A DNA stretch of 48,317 bases from Leptolyngbyaceae cyanobacterium MAG.088 (GTDB taxonomy: Bacteria; Cyanobacteriota; Cyanobacteriia; Phormidesmidales; Phormidesmidaceae), in NCBI GenBank assembly GCA_019634055.1, contig JAHQVZ010000027.1, positions 1 to 48,317 of the forward strand, given 5' to 3'. The translations under genes were made by a program, and so were the position numbers. Each line of letters opens with the position of its first letter. Position 1 is the stretch's first letter. Below, one piece after another: positions 18,765 through 28,364 of this stretch. The notes under the pieces were generated by a model that was not told the origin of the DNA, ran no database searches, and worked only from the letters and a program-made list of their open reading frames with translations.

Positions 18765-19664
18765 TTATACAACTGCTGTGGGCAGCAAATCTAACTCAGC
18801 CATCAATGTTTTAATCTCTTCAATTAGGTCAGTTGGAGCTTCACTCAGGGGTGAACGACAGGTGCCGACTGACCAGCCTTGTAGTTGCAACGCTGCTTTA
18901 ATCAAAATGGGATTGGTAGTTGCAAAGAGTGCTTTGCACAGGGGAAGTAGTTTTAGATGGATATCCCTGGCTGTTGACACCTGACCAGCTTCATACGCTT
19001 GAATCATCTGCTGTAAAGCATCTCCTGCTAGATGGCTAGCAACGCTTACGACGCCTGCAGCTCCCACTGCGAGCATGGGTAAGGTTAAGGAATCATCTCC
19101 TGAATAAATAGCAAACCCGGATGCTGTTAAACGACGAATTTCGCTAACTTGATCTAAATCGCCACTGGCTTCTTTGATGGCGATTATATTGGGAATCTCT
19201 GCTAACTTGGCGACTGTGGAGGCTTCTAGATTCCTCCCGGTACGCCCTGGTACGTTATAAAGCATGACGGGCAGGTTGGGGACAGCCGTTGCGATCGCAC
19301 TAAAGTGTTGCAATAATCCATCTTGGGGAGGCTTATTGTAATAAGGCACTACCTGAAGAGTCCCGTCTAGCCCCAACTCGGCTGCTTTTTGAGTGGCCTC
19401 AATGGCTTCCTTTGTACTATTGGAACCAGTGCCGGCAACAACTTTGCCACGACCACTAACGGCAGCTTTAACCACCTGAAACAGTTCATATTCTTCTGCC
19501 CAGCTAAGTGTGGGCGATTCCCCAGTAGTGCCACACACTACAACGGTATCAGTCCCATGGCTAACCAGATGAGATGCCAACTGTCGTGCAGACTCATAAT
19601 CTACGGCCCCCGCCTGATTAAATGGGGTGATCATTGCCGTGAGTATTCGTCCAAAATATGCCAC
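18765..19664 (-). CDS. dapA: 4-hydroxy-tetrahydrodipicolinate synthase
   Basis: Condenses pyruvate with aspartate semialdehyde, first step of the lysine/diaminopimelate branch. 299 residues, TIM barrel. Schiff-base lysine K164 in [10 protein letters not shown], catalytic tyrosine Y136 in [13 protein letters not shown], and substrate loop [10 protein letters not shown] are all present. Lies downstream of asd on the same strand, whose product is its substrate; the 206-bp gap leaves room for a second promoter. Start ATG agrees with family length. Confidence 0.96.
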   Translation of the reverse strand: MAYFGRILTAMITPFNQAGAVDYESARQLASHLVSHGTDTVVVCGTTGESPTLSWAEEYELFQVVKAAVSGRGKVVAGTGSNSTKEAIEATQKAAELGLDGTLQVVPYYNKPPQDGLLQHFSAIATAVPNLPVMLYNVPGRTGRNLEASTVAKLAEIPNIIAIKEASGDLDQVSEIRRLTASGFAIYSGDDSLTLPMLAVGAAGVVSVASHLAGDALQQMIQAYEAGQVSTARDIHLKLLPLCKALFATTNPILIKAALQLQGWSVGTCRSPLSEAPTDLIEEIKTLMAELDLLPTAVV

Positions 19665-19870
19665 GTTCTATCATCCTCACTACATCACAATCATGCTAAA
19701 AAATTGACAGACTAACACCTCCAAAAAGCTAGGCTAGGGACTATCTGATAATCAGAATCCTTAAGTTTTTTCGTTCAAGGAATACTTTGAAATATTGTCT
19801 TTTTAAAGATCGACATGTCCAAGCCATAAAACATTTGGTGCCTTAGCAAAGAGCAACTACTGAGGAGGTC

Positions 19871-20905
19871 CTAAACCAAAGCTTTGGACATTAGCGCTTG
19901 TTTGCTGACCAAAAGCTCAGCAATCTGAACAGCATTGAGTGCGGCTCCCTTCCGAATTTGATCGCCACTGAGCCAGAGCTCGAGACCGTTCTCATGGGAT
20001 AAATCGCGGCGCACTCGACCAACAAGTACATCATCTTGCCCACTGGCTTCCATTGGCATGGGGAAATAATTCGCCTGCCAATCCTCCACCACTTTAATTC
20101 CAGGTGCAGCTTGAAGCAGCTCAAGCGCTGTATCTACTGCCAAGGGCTGTGCGAACTCAACATTAATAGCTTCTGAATGGGCTCGTAAAACAGGTACACG
20201 CACACAGGTAGCACTGACGCGCAGATTTGAAACCCCAAAAATCTTACGGGTTTCATTCACCATTTTCATCTCCTCTTGGCAATATCCCTGTTCATTCAAA
20301 GGAGAATTATGAGGGAATAAATTAAATGCTAATGGGTAAGGAAATGAATTGGTAGGTGGTTCTTTACCTTCCAAAATTGCCTGAGCTTGCTGCTTTACCT
20401 CTTCCATTGCCCGCGCTCCAGCCCCACTTGCAGACTGATAAGTGGAAACCACAATCCGCTCAATAGGCTGCTGTTGATGCAGTGGCCAAAGGGCAACACT
20501 CATTAAGATAGTGGTGCAATTGGGATTAGCAATAATCCCTTGATGCCTCAGTGCCGCTTCAGGGTTAACTTCAGGCACAACTAGAGGCACTGAGGGCTCC
20601 ATTCGAAATGCACTAGAGTTATCAACCACTACCGCTCCGGCGGCGGCGGCTTTAGGGGCCCATTCCTTGGAAATAGAACCACCAGCAGATGCGAGGACAA
20701 GGTCAATGTCAGCAAAATTAACATCACTGATTGCCTTGACTTTAATCGGTTTACCCCGAAATGCCAACTCCTTTCCTGCTGAACGGGGGGACGCTAAAAG
20801 TGAAAGCTCTTGAACAGGAAAGTTACGTTTTTCCAAAAGCTCTAGCAGTTCGGTCCCAACGGCACCCGTAGCACCCATAATTGCTACACGATATGCTTCA
20901 GGCAA
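19871..20905 (-). CDS. asd: Aspartate-semialdehyde dehydrogenase
   Basis: Reduces aspartyl phosphate to aspartate semialdehyde, entry to lysine, threonine and methionine synthesis. 344 residues from a TTG at 20905: MPEAYRVAIMGATGAVGTEL, with the NADP-binding GATGAVG at about 11-17 and active-site Cys130 in NPNCTTI. A longer frame from TTG 20929 would add eight residues but those codons contain the Shine-Dalgarno GGGAGG (20915-20920), so the shorter start is preferred. Divergent from tig, with a 1-kb intergenic region. Confidence 0.94.
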   Translation of the reverse strand: MPEAYRVAIMGATGAVGTELLELLEKRNFPVQELSLLASPRSAGKELAFRGKPIKVKAISDVNFADIDLVLASAGGSISKEWAPKAAAAGAVVVDNSSAFRMEPSVPLVVPEVNPEAALRHQGIIANPNCTTILMSVALWPLHQQQPIERIVVSTYQSASGAGARAMEEVKQQAQAILEGKEPPTNSFPYPLAFNLFPHNSPLNEQGYCQEEMKMVNETRKIFGVSNLRVSATCVRVPVLRAHSEAINVEFAQPLAVDTALELLQAAPGIKVVEDWQANYFPMPMEASGQDDVLVGRVRRDLSHENGLELWLSGDQIRKGAALNAVQIAELLVSKQALMSKALV

Positions 20906-20914
20906 AAGATTTAA

Positions 20915-20920
20915 CCTCCC
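20915..20920 (-). promoter_or_regulatory. Ribosome binding site that sets the asd start
   Basis: GGGAGG on the - strand, 9 nt before the TTG at 20905-20903. It lies inside the longer open frame and argues for the TTG start at 20905. Confidence 0.7.
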
Positions 20921-21553
20921 TCTATTCAAAACTTCGTAATGTGAACATAAAAAATAAAAACTAGCCGTAATTGATCACTTATTCAGTAACAGTGCTCTTT
21001 CTAAGCAACGTTCAGATGATGTAGTTGAGTAAGAACGTCATGCTTAATAATCAATTCTCAAGCAAAAACTTTAAGCCAGCAACGAAAATTATCTATACTA
21101 ATCAGCCTTAAAACTAGTATCAAAACCTGGTAGGCCAGACAATTTACGCAAAAAAAACAAAAACAGCAACTATTGAGCATTTGAAAGACATACCAGGCAA
21201 TATCTCAAGTATCAGTTACCACATCTGCATTAGGACCGCTTCAAAAACGCTGACAAATAAATTAAATCTATTGAACCAGCCACCACGCCCTTTTCTCTAT
21301 AGAAAAACGTAGACAATGTTGATAACTATACCCTCAATAAAGAAAATCCAGTTTCTTCATCAGCAAATTTGTGAGTTCTTAACAGCTGACTGAAGACAAT
21401 AGACCTTGGATTGACGTCCAAAGTTCCAGATATCATTATTGTTAATCAATTAAGACCCATCAAGTTCTATAGCTATCATAATGTACTTAAAACTTGCTCA
21501 GCCTTGACCACGAGATTCCAGGTGATAGATAGGATTCCTATTCTATTTTACTA

Positions 21554-21579
21554 CATCGCTAAGTGATAACCTAGCGATG
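21554..21579. repeat. Inverted repeat in asd/tig intergenic region
   Basis: CATCGCTA (21554-21561) and TAGCGATG (21572-21579), perfect 8-bp arms with a 10-nt loop; on the - strand three further inner pairs are possible with one G-U. Not near any gene end, so it could terminate an unrecognised small transcript or be a regulator site. Confidence 0.45.
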
Positions 21580-21809
21580 CCTATTTATCCCTTCAAAAGC
21601 ATGCTCTTCATTAGTTTGCCCAGATACACCATAAGCCTAAGAGGGTGACCTTCCAAACGTTCACTTCGGACTTCTACAGTTCTGGATAGGAATAATCAGG
21701 TAATATAGCTAATTGCGCTCGTAGCATATAGCTTTGATGTTGATCAAACATCCAAGATCCTTTTACAGGCATAGGCTGTATTGTTTCTTGACTCAAGGCA
21801 GCTATCGGC

Positions 21810-21862
21810 TGAGATGTAAATGCTGCTTTTTCAAAGATAGGAAAGCAAAACTTTACATCTCA
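21810..21862 (+). promoter_or_regulatory. Stem-loop in tig leader
   Basis: Perfect 11-bp inverted repeat TGAGATGTAAA (21810-21820) and TTTACATCTCA (21852-21862); within the 31-nt loop GCTTT and AAAGC can pair as well. It ends 56 nt upstream of the tig ATG and is probably in the 5' untranslated region. Confidence 0.5.
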
Positions 21863-21918
21863 TCGATTTGTGGTAAAAACTCCTCTGCACAAGCAATAAA
21901 TTAAAACAGAAATCTCCA

Positions 21919-23289
21919 ATGAAAGTTACCCAGGAAAAATTGCCCGATAGCCAGGTTGGCTTAGAAATAGAAGTTCCTGCAGATGTATCTAAGCAAACCT
22001 ATGAGCAAACACTCCGTAAGTATATGAAGACGGCCAGTATTCCTGGGTTTCGTAAAGGTAAGGTGCCGCGGCAAATCTTGGTGCAGCAGTTAGGCTCAAC
22101 CAGGCTTAAAGCGGCAGCCCTTGAAGAACTGGTGCAGGCCGTTATTGATAAAGCCATTGCTCAAGAAAAAATTGAAGCTCTAGGCAATTATCAGCTTCGT
22201 TCCGGTTTTGAATCCTTAATTGAGGAATTTGAGCCCGGTAAATCCTTAATTATTTCAGCATCAGTAGATGTTCCTCCCCAAGCTGAACTTAAGCAGTATA
22301 AGGAGCTATCGATTAAGGCTGAAGAGGTTGTTTACAAGCCTGAGCGCATTGCCGAAACGTTGGAAAGTTATCAGCAAAATCTAGCTACGTTGGTGCCCAT
22401 TGAGGACCGAGCCGCACAAGAAGGTGACGTGGCCGTAGTTGATTTCGTTGGAAAAATTGCTGAGTCCGGTAAAGAACCGGTCGAATTTGAAGGAGGTAGC
22501 GCCAGCGAATTTCAAGTTGAAATTAAGGAAGGTCGCTTTATTCCCGGATTTGTCGAGGGCATCGTTGGGATGGCTTTAGGGGAAACTAAGGATGTGGATG
22601 TTACTTTTCCAGATGAATATCCTCAGGAAGACCTGGCTGGCAAACCAGCTGTTTTTAGCATTACCCTAAATGATTTGAAGGAGCGAGAACTTCCTGATCT
22701 TGATGATGATTTAGCAGAGGAAGTCAGTGAATTTGAAACCTTAGAGGAATTGAAGCAATCTTTAGAAGATCGTTTTAAGAAAGAGGCTGAAGATGCTACT
22801 CAATCCAATACTGAAAAAGCCCTTTTAGATGAGTTAGTCACTCACTTACAAGTAGAAATCCCTAAGACCTTACTGCAGCGCGAAGTTGATCATATTGTCA
22901 CTCAAACAGTGATGCAGCTATCTAATCAAGGCATTGATATTAATAAGTTTTTGACTAAGGAACTGGTCGAAAATATGCGTGAAAATGCTAAACCTGAAGC
23001 TATTGATCGATTACGTCGTACGTTGGCTTTGGGGGAAGTGGCAAAGCAAGAGTCTATTAACGTTGAAGATGATGCTATAGCCGCTCGCATGAAAGAGATG
23101 ATGGCTGAAGTGGATGACCCTACCAAAATCGACCAAGATCGTTTGAAGCAGGTCGTTAATGAAGATCTACTTAAGGAAAAGATTTTGACTTGGCTGTCGG
23201 AAAATGCATCCGTTGAGCTAGTGCCTGAAGGGACGCTCACTCAAGACGATGAAAGTGATGCAATAGAGGCCAACAGTGAGGAAGAGTAG
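21919..23289 (+). CDS. tig: Trigger factor (ribosome-associated chaperone)
   Basis: Peptidyl-prolyl isomerase and first chaperone met by nascent chains. 456 residues: N-terminal ribosome-binding domain with the docking signature as IPGFRKGKVPRQI (about residues 40-52), an FKBP-type PPIase domain (about 155-245, with GDVAVVDFVGKI and FIPGFVEGIVGM), and a helical C-terminal chaperone domain ending in an acidic tail (DDESDAIEANSEEE). First gene of the conserved tig-clpP-clpX cluster; 295 bp separate it from clpP, which may have its own promoter. Confidence 0.96.
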   Translation: MKVTQEKLPDSQVGLEIEVPADVSKQTYEQTLRKYMKTASIPGFRKGKVPRQILVQQLGSTRLKAAALEELVQAVIDKAIAQEKIEALGNYQLRSGFESLIEEFEPGKSLIISASVDVPPQAELKQYKELSIKAEEVVYKPERIAETLESYQQNLATLVPIEDRAAQEGDVAVVDFVGKIAESGKEPVEFEGGSASEFQVEIKEGRFIPGFVEGIVGMALGETKDVDVTFPDEYPQEDLAGKPAVFSITLNDLKERELPDLDDDLAEEVSEFETLEELKQSLEDRFKKEAEDATQSNTEKALLDELVTHLQVEIPKTLLQREVDHIVTQTVMQLSNQGIDINKFLTKELVENMRENAKPEAIDRLRRTLALGEVAKQESINVEDDAIAARMKEMMAEVDDPTKIDQDRLKQVVNEDLLKEKILTWLSENASVELVPEGTLTQDDESDAIEANSEEE

Positions 23290-23584
23290 TGATCATTTTG
23301 ACTGTCGACCGTAGCCTGGTAATTACCCTAGTGCATAGATGATGCTATCTATAGCTAAAACCGATCAAATTCTTTTAGAGATAAAAGGTGCTTAAGGTCA
23401 AGTGTTACTAGCTAGAAAAGGGGTTGTATAGCCATAAATTCTGAAAGTCAGCTAAAGGATTTCAAAAAAAACTAGTTAGTTACTGTTGAAATTGGTCGGT
23501 TTTCGCTAGAGTATGGGGGCCGTTTCCTGAACTTATCTCAGTGAAAGGATAAGGCATAATGTAGAGGACTCTGTTAATCACTAT

Positions 23585-24283
23585 ATGTATTCATCAACGT
23601 TTCATCCTTACCACAGTGCGACAGTGCCAGAGCTATCTGGTCATACGTTGTCTGCTGCTGGTATTGACGGAGCAATTAATATGCTGCCGGTGGTGCTGGA
23701 GCAGTCTGGTCGGGGTGAACGGGCTTTTGATATCTACTCACGGTTGTTGAGAGAGCGTATCGTTTTTCTTGGCAGTGGTGTAGACGATACGCTGGCCGAT
23801 TCAATTGTGGCTCAGCTACTATATCTAGACGCTGAAGATCCTGAAAAAGATGTCCAGATCTACATTAATTCCCCTGGGGGATCGATAACAGCCGGCATGG
23901 CCATCTACGATACGATGCAGCAAATTCGTCCAGATGTGGTGACTATCTGTTTTGGATTAGCTGCCAGTATGGGGGCTTTTTTGCTATCTGGTGGGGCTAA
24001 GGGAAAGCGTATGGCCTTGCCAAGCTCCCGTATTATGATTCACCAGCCCTTGGGGGGTGCCCAAGGACAAGCTGTTGATATTGAAATTCAAGCTCGGGAA
24101 ATTCTGTATTTAAAGCAGCGCTTAAATGAGTTGTTAGCTGGTCACACTGGGCAGCCTTTGGAGAGAATTGCAGAAGATACTGAACGTGATTTCTTTATGT
24201 CTGCTGCTGAAGCTGCCGACTATGGATTGATTGACACTGTGATTTCTCGCGATGCTGCCGCCAATTTGATGTCAACGCACTAG
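23585..24283 (+). CDS. clpP: ATP-dependent Clp protease proteolytic subunit (clpX-linked paralogue)
   Basis: Serine protease subunit of ClpXP. 232 residues, with catalytic Ser128 (GLAASMGAF), His153 (MIHQP) and Asp202 (TERDFF). The first ~40 residues extend beyond the E. coli protein and may include a propeptide (before [19 protein letters not shown]). In cyanobacteria with several ClpP paralogues, the copy between tig and clpX is usually called ClpP2; that number is an inference from context. The clpX ATG follows after 12 bp, so they are co-transcribed. Confidence 0.95.
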   Translation: MYSSTFHPYHSATVPELSGHTLSAAGIDGAINMLPVVLEQSGRGERAFDIYSRLLRERIVFLGSGVDDTLADSIVAQLLYLDAEDPEKDVQIYINSPGGSITAGMAIYDTMQQIRPDVVTICFGLAASMGAFLLSGGAKGKRMALPSSRIMIHQPLGGAQGQAVDIEIQAREILYLKQRLNELLAGHTGQPLERIAEDTERDFFMSAAEAADYGLIDTVISRDAAANLMSTH

Positions 24284-24295
24284 GTTAGGGCTGAT

Positions 24296-25642
24296 ATGTC
24301 TAAGTATGACTCCCATCTTAAATGTTCCTTTTGCGGTAAGTCGCAGGAGCAAGTGCGAAAGCTAATTGCTGGTCCAGGGGTTTATATCTGTGATGAATGT
24401 GTTGATCTTTGTAACGAGATTTTAGACGAAGAGCTATTTGATTCTAGTTCTGCGGTTACGCCTCCGGCACCTCGACGAGAGCAGCAACCTGAGCGTGCTC
24501 GTAAGTCTCCATCTCACATTTCCCTTAATCAAATTCCTAAACCTCGGGATATTAAAGCTTATTTAGATGAGCACGTTATTGGGCAAAACGAGGCTAAAAA
24601 GGTTCTATCTGTTGCAGTCTATAACCATTACAAGCGTCTGAGCTATGTCCAGTCAGGCGGTGATCCTGGAGAAGACAGTGTAGAGCTGCAAAAATCTAAT
24701 ATTTTATTGATTGGCCCAACCGGCTCAGGTAAAACGTTGTTAGCTCAAACGTTGGCAAAAATTTTAGATGTGCCATTTGCTGTGGCGGATGCCACTACGC
24801 TGACTGAAGCGGGTTATGTTGGTGAGGATGTGGAAAATATTCTGCTGAGGCTGTTGCAGGTTGCAGACTTGGATGTTGAAGAAGCACAGCGAGGCATCAT
24901 CTATATTGATGAAATTGATAAAATCGCTCGTAAGAGTGAAAATCCATCCATTACAAGAGATGTTTCTGGAGAAGGGGTTCAACAGGCATTATTAAAGATG
25001 CTGGAGGGGACGGTTGCCAATGTGCCCCCTCAGGGTGGCCGCAAACATCCTTATCAAGACTGCATTCAAATTGACACCAGTAATATTTTGTTTATTTGCG
25101 GTGGTGCCTTTGTTGGTCTAGAAAAAATTATCGAGCAGCGCATTGGGAAGAAATCCATGGGCTTTGTGCAAGGCTCGGGTGACCCTCAGACGCAGTTCAA
25201 TCGTGATAAGCGAGCTGCTGATGTACTGAAAAGCTTAGAGGCTGACGATATTGTTAAATTTGGGATGATTCCTGAGTTTATTGGCCGTATACCAGCTATT
25301 TCTGTACTCAATCCCTTGGATGAAGAAGCGTTGATGGCTATTTTGACCGAGCCTAAAAATGCGCTTATTAAGCAATTTCAGAAGCTGATGCTTATGGACA
25401 ATGTGAGTCTTGAGTTTAAGCCTGATGCTATTCGTGCGATCGCACAAGAAGGGTACCGACGTAAAACGGGAGCGCGGGCTTTACGCAGCATAATTGAAGA
25501 AATTATGCTTGACATTATGTACGAGCTACCTTCAAGAAAAGACATGAAGCGCTTCCACATCACTCAAGAAATGGTGGAAAAACGGTCTACTGCAGAGCTA
25601 TTACTGCATCCTTCTTCATTGCCTAAGCCAGAATCTGCTTAA
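24296..25642 (+). CDS. clpX: ATP-dependent Clp protease ATP-binding subunit ClpX
   Basis: AAA+ unfoldase that feeds ClpP. 448 residues: N-terminal zinc-binding domain with C10, C13, C32 and C35 (CSFCGKS and CDECVDLC), Walker A GPTGSGKT at 140-147, the GYVGEDVE pore loop, Walker [11 protein letters not shown], and the C-terminal D2 small domain. The recognisable [20 protein letters not shown] block is intact. A Pro/Arg/Glu-rich linker (55-75) joins the zinc domain to the AAA+ module. Smaller partner SmpB for tmRNA-tagged substrates is encoded 4 kb further on. Confidence 0.97.
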   Translation: MSKYDSHLKCSFCGKSQEQVRKLIAGPGVYICDECVDLCNEILDEELFDSSSAVTPPAPRREQQPERARKSPSHISLNQIPKPRDIKAYLDEHVIGQNEAKKVLSVAVYNHYKRLSYVQSGGDPGEDSVELQKSNILLIGPTGSGKTLLAQTLAKILDVPFAVADATTLTEAGYVGEDVENILLRLLQVADLDVEEAQRGIIYIDEIDKIARKSENPSITRDVSGEGVQQALLKMLEGTVANVPPQGGRKHPYQDCIQIDTSNILFICGGAFVGLEKIIEQRIGKKSMGFVQGSGDPQTQFNRDKRAADVLKSLEADDIVKFGMIPEFIGRIPAISVLNPLDEEALMAILTEPKNALIKQFQKLMLMDNVSLEFKPDAIRAIAQEGYRRKTGARALRSIIEEIMLDIMYELPSRKDMKRFHITQEMVEKRSTAELLLHPSSLPKPESA

Positions 25643-25716
25643 TAAAAACCGGTGATCCTCGTGTTGTGATACCCCAAAGTGCAACTCTATTGAGTGTGCA
25701 TTAGTTGAGGGAATGT

Positions 25717-26550
25717 ATGGCTTACGTAACACTCAACGGGGTTGATCATTACTATGAGTGGATTTGTGATGGGCCGCAAGGACATCGCCCAGCTTTAGTT
25801 TTTCTTCATGGTTGGGGCGGTTCAGCTCGCTATTGGGAGCGGACAGCCCATGCCATGAAACACCAATTTGATTGCCTATTATATGATTTGCGAGGATTTG
25901 GACGCTCGTCAGCAGCATCGTCTACGTCAGCTGAGTTAGGTTCATTAGAGAGTTTTGCTGAGGATCTTGATTGTTTATTGACAACCTTGAATTTAGAGCG
26001 CGTATTTCTTAGTGCTCATTCTATGGGTGCTTCGGTGGCTCTTTACTTTCTCAATAGCTTTTCTCAGCGTGTTAGCAAGACTATTCTGGTTTGCAATGGG
26101 TCGTTTGAATACGATGAGTTAGCCTTTAAGGCATTTCATCGATTTGGCAGCTACGTAGTCATGTTTCGCCCCTCGTGGTTATTGCATTTTCCGTTTGCTC
26201 CTCAAATGTTCATGTCAAGATTTCTTAAAGGGCAAATTCCTGATGCCGATAAAAAAATCTTTCTCAATGACTTTTTGCAGGCCGATGCTGCAACTGCCCT
26301 GGGAACCCTAAAGGCTTCAGTCAGTAAACATGCCACAGAAGCCATGCCCCAGGCATTTGCCGCTATCAATGTACCGACACTGATGATATCTGGACAATAT
26401 GACAAAATTACTCCTGCGGAGCTAGGGCGTCAGGCCGCCTCTTTAAGCACGCATATTAAGTACGTTGAAGTGCCAGGAACTGGTCATTTCCCAATGTTGG
26501 AGGATGCAGAAACCTATTTATCGATAGTTCGAGCTTTTCTTAACTCGTGA
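25717..26550 (+). CDS. Alpha/beta hydrolase
   Basis: 277-residue alpha/beta-hydrolase-fold protein. Oxyanion region HGWGGS at about 31-36, nucleophile Ser102 in SAHSMGAS, and the C-terminal His in GTGHFPMLED; the acid is probably the Asp in SGQYDKIT. No signal peptide. The ATG at 25717 was chosen over TTG 25705 because GAGGGAA lies just before it. Substrate unknown; the profile is that of general esterase/haloperoxidase-like relatives. Located 74 bp after clpX, possibly co-transcribed but functionally unconnected. Confidence 0.85.
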   Translation: MAYVTLNGVDHYYEWICDGPQGHRPALVFLHGWGGSARYWERTAHAMKHQFDCLLYDLRGFGRSSAASSTSAELGSLESFAEDLDCLLTTLNLERVFLSAHSMGASVALYFLNSFSQRVSKTILVCNGSFEYDELAFKAFHRFGSYVVMFRPSWLLHFPFAPQMFMSRFLKGQIPDADKKIFLNDFLQADAATALGTLKASVSKHATEAMPQAFAAINVPTLMISGQYDKITPAELGRQAASLSTHIKYVEVPGTGHFPMLEDAETYLSIVRAFLNS

Positions 26551-27106
26551 ATCGATCAATGTTGGGGGTCTCTAATATGTTTGATTTCCTTTAACGATGC
26601 ATTGCCATTGTGAGATGGAAATGTTTCAAGAACAAAGAGTGCTTGTCATTGAGGGAAGAATGATTAGTGCTCTTTATTTTTTGGATCATTAAAAGATTCA
26701 TTGTTGATCGTTCACATCTAAAAGAATTGTTTGAATTAAGGGGTAAATATTGAGCTAAATCTGATTTGCTTGATGTTATTTATGCTGAAAGTTAATAGCT
26801 TTAAGTTTGTTTCTTATGTGCTTGTTAAAATGTTACGGGGGTAAAAAAACATACAAATATAATTTTGTATAAATAGTTGACTCGCTCAGGAAAATCTCTA
26901 ATGTATGTTCGTAAATCCCCTCTGGTCAATGCTTTTGGGCGATTTATAAGAAAGTTATTTATTTTGTGGTTCGGGTGATTCTACGTAGGCTTGCCGCAAA
27001 TTTATGGATCGAATCCCGTAATCCAACGATGGTGTGCTTAAGTCAACATCCCGACAATGAGTTTAAATCACGATTTAACGCCCTGACACAGGATATTTAG
27101 CACACT
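26551..27106. other. Intergenic region upstream of sigF
   Basis: About 560 bp, strongly AT-rich. A weak promoter-like pair TTGACT (26877-26882) and TAATGT (26899-26904) with a 16-bp spacer, and an AT inverted repeat ATACAAA/TTTGTAT (26851-26870) just upstream of it, are the only signals seen. They could form the sigF promoter and a regulator site, giving a leader of about 200 nt. Confidence 0.35.
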
Positions 27107-27892
27107 ATGGCTACTCAAACCTCATCGCTTCGATCTCGTGGGATGGAGATGCTGATGGCATATAAACAACAGCCATCAATCAAGTTGCGCAATGATTTAG
27201 TCCGTTTAAATGCTGGTTTAGTGAGGAAAATAGCACATCGGGTTAGTCACCAATGTGCTGAACCCTACGAAGATCTTGAACAGATTGGCTACTTGGGATT
27301 AATTCGAGCTATTGAAAGGTTTGATCCAAGTCAAGGATGTGCGTTTAGTTCTTTTGCCGTTCCCTATATTCGAGGTGAAATGCTTCACTTCTTAAGGGAT
27401 CGTGGTACTACCGTTAAGATTCCTCGTCGTTGGCAAGATTTGCAAAAGGCTAGTCAAAAGTTGCAGGCTGATTTGCTGCGTCGCTATGGTCGTCAGCCAT
27501 CTGACCATGAAATGGCCGAAGCACTTGCTATTTCAGTAAAAGAGTGGCGTCAGGTAAAAATGGCTAATAAAAATAGGATGCCACTGAGTTTAGATGCTAC
27601 TGTTTGTCATCAAACTGACTCAACTATCACGTTGGGAGATACGCTTCCTGATATGCATTATCAGCTGTTGCAATCGCTGGAAGAAGATCGTCAGCAGGTA
27701 CAACGAGCGCTTAGTCAGTTAGAAGATAAGACGCGTTCAGCCATCGAATTTGTCTTTTTTAAGGGACTTTCTCGCAAGGAAGTGGCTGAGCGAATTGGGG
27801 TGAGCCCGATGACGGTGACTCGTCGTATTCAACGGGGAGTTGATCAAATGATTACTTATTTGCATCCCCAAACGCTGCAAACAGACCCATAA
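27107..27892 (+). CDS. sigF: RNA polymerase sigma factor SigF (group 3)
   Basis: 261-residue sigma-70-family alternative sigma factor of the cyanobacterial SigF type. Regions 2 (EDLEQIGYLGLIRAIERFDP, core binding and -10 recognition), 3 (HFLRDRGTTVKIPRRWQDL, QPSDHEMAEAL) and 4 (helix-turn-helix SRKEVAERIGVSPMTVTRR, about residues 220-240) are all present; region 1.1 is absent, as expected for group 3. In Synechocystis SigF is needed for type IV pilus genes and motility; the same role here is inferred by homology. No anti-sigma gene is adjacent. A strong terminator follows at 27973-28010. Confidence 0.93.
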   Translation: MATQTSSLRSRGMEMLMAYKQQPSIKLRNDLVRLNAGLVRKIAHRVSHQCAEPYEDLEQIGYLGLIRAIERFDPSQGCAFSSFAVPYIRGEMLHFLRDRGTTVKIPRRWQDLQKASQKLQADLLRRYGRQPSDHEMAEALAISVKEWRQVKMANKNRMPLSLDATVCHQTDSTITLGDTLPDMHYQLLQSLEEDRQQVQRALSQLEDKTRSAIEFVFFKGLSRKEVAERIGVSPMTVTRRIQRGVDQMITYLHPQTLQTDP

Positions 27893-27972
27893 GCTTTTGG
27901 GAAAGTCTGGGTGTTTAGCTACATTGAAATATAAAAGGTCTCTACTTCTAGTATTGGGCTTTGATGGACATA

Positions 27973-28010
27973 AAAAGTAGCGGTGGAACAATATTCCCAC
28001 CGCTACTTTT
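27973..28010. terminator. Intrinsic terminator after sigF
   Basis: Perfect 14-bp arms AAAAGTAGCGGTGG (27973-27986) and CCACCGCTACTTTT (27997-28010) with a 10-nt loop. The A-run on the left and T-run on the right make it bidirectional in form. It is 81 bp after the sigF stop. Confidence 0.85.
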
Positions 28011-28364
28011 GTCTTTATTGCCTCTGTCAGGTTAATTGGGAAAATGGATATTTCTTAAAGTCTTATGTAATAACGGCTAAGTTGACTAGCAATAGACGTA
28101 GCCTGTCTTTTGAAGATAGTCTTCGATGGTTATAGATGATTGCTGTAAGCCTTATGCCAGTTTTAGGTTTTGAATGTTGAATTCTAGAAACTCTTGCTGG
28201 CGGAGCGTTGTGGTCAAAGATTTGTAGCTACAGTTTTAGAACTTGCTATTAGCTTTTGATCGCAATCTATAGATTACGATATTGGGTTTGCCAAAAAATT
28301 AGGAAAAACGCATTCATTGGGTGTAATAAGATCAATAACCAGTTGAGTTGATGAAGGGGTAGCT
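28011..28364. other. Intergenic region, nothing recognised
   Basis: About 350 bp between the sigF terminator and the ATP-grasp gene. No RNA gene, repeat or conserved ORF was seen. It should contain the promoter of the downstream gene, whose GTG start is preceded by AAGGGG. Confidence 0.4.

Larger units (their letters stand above)
20930..21918. other. 1-kb divergent intergenic region asd/tig
   Basis: No ORF of note, tRNA or known cyanobacterial small RNA recognised. It contains two clear inverted repeats (21554-21579 and 21810-21862), described separately. It must hold the asd and tig promoters. The length is larger than the other non-coding gaps in this window. Confidence 0.5.

Noticed and set aside
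20906-20929. Longer asd start at TTG 20929
   Set aside because: Those codons contain the SD GGGAGG of the start at 20905.
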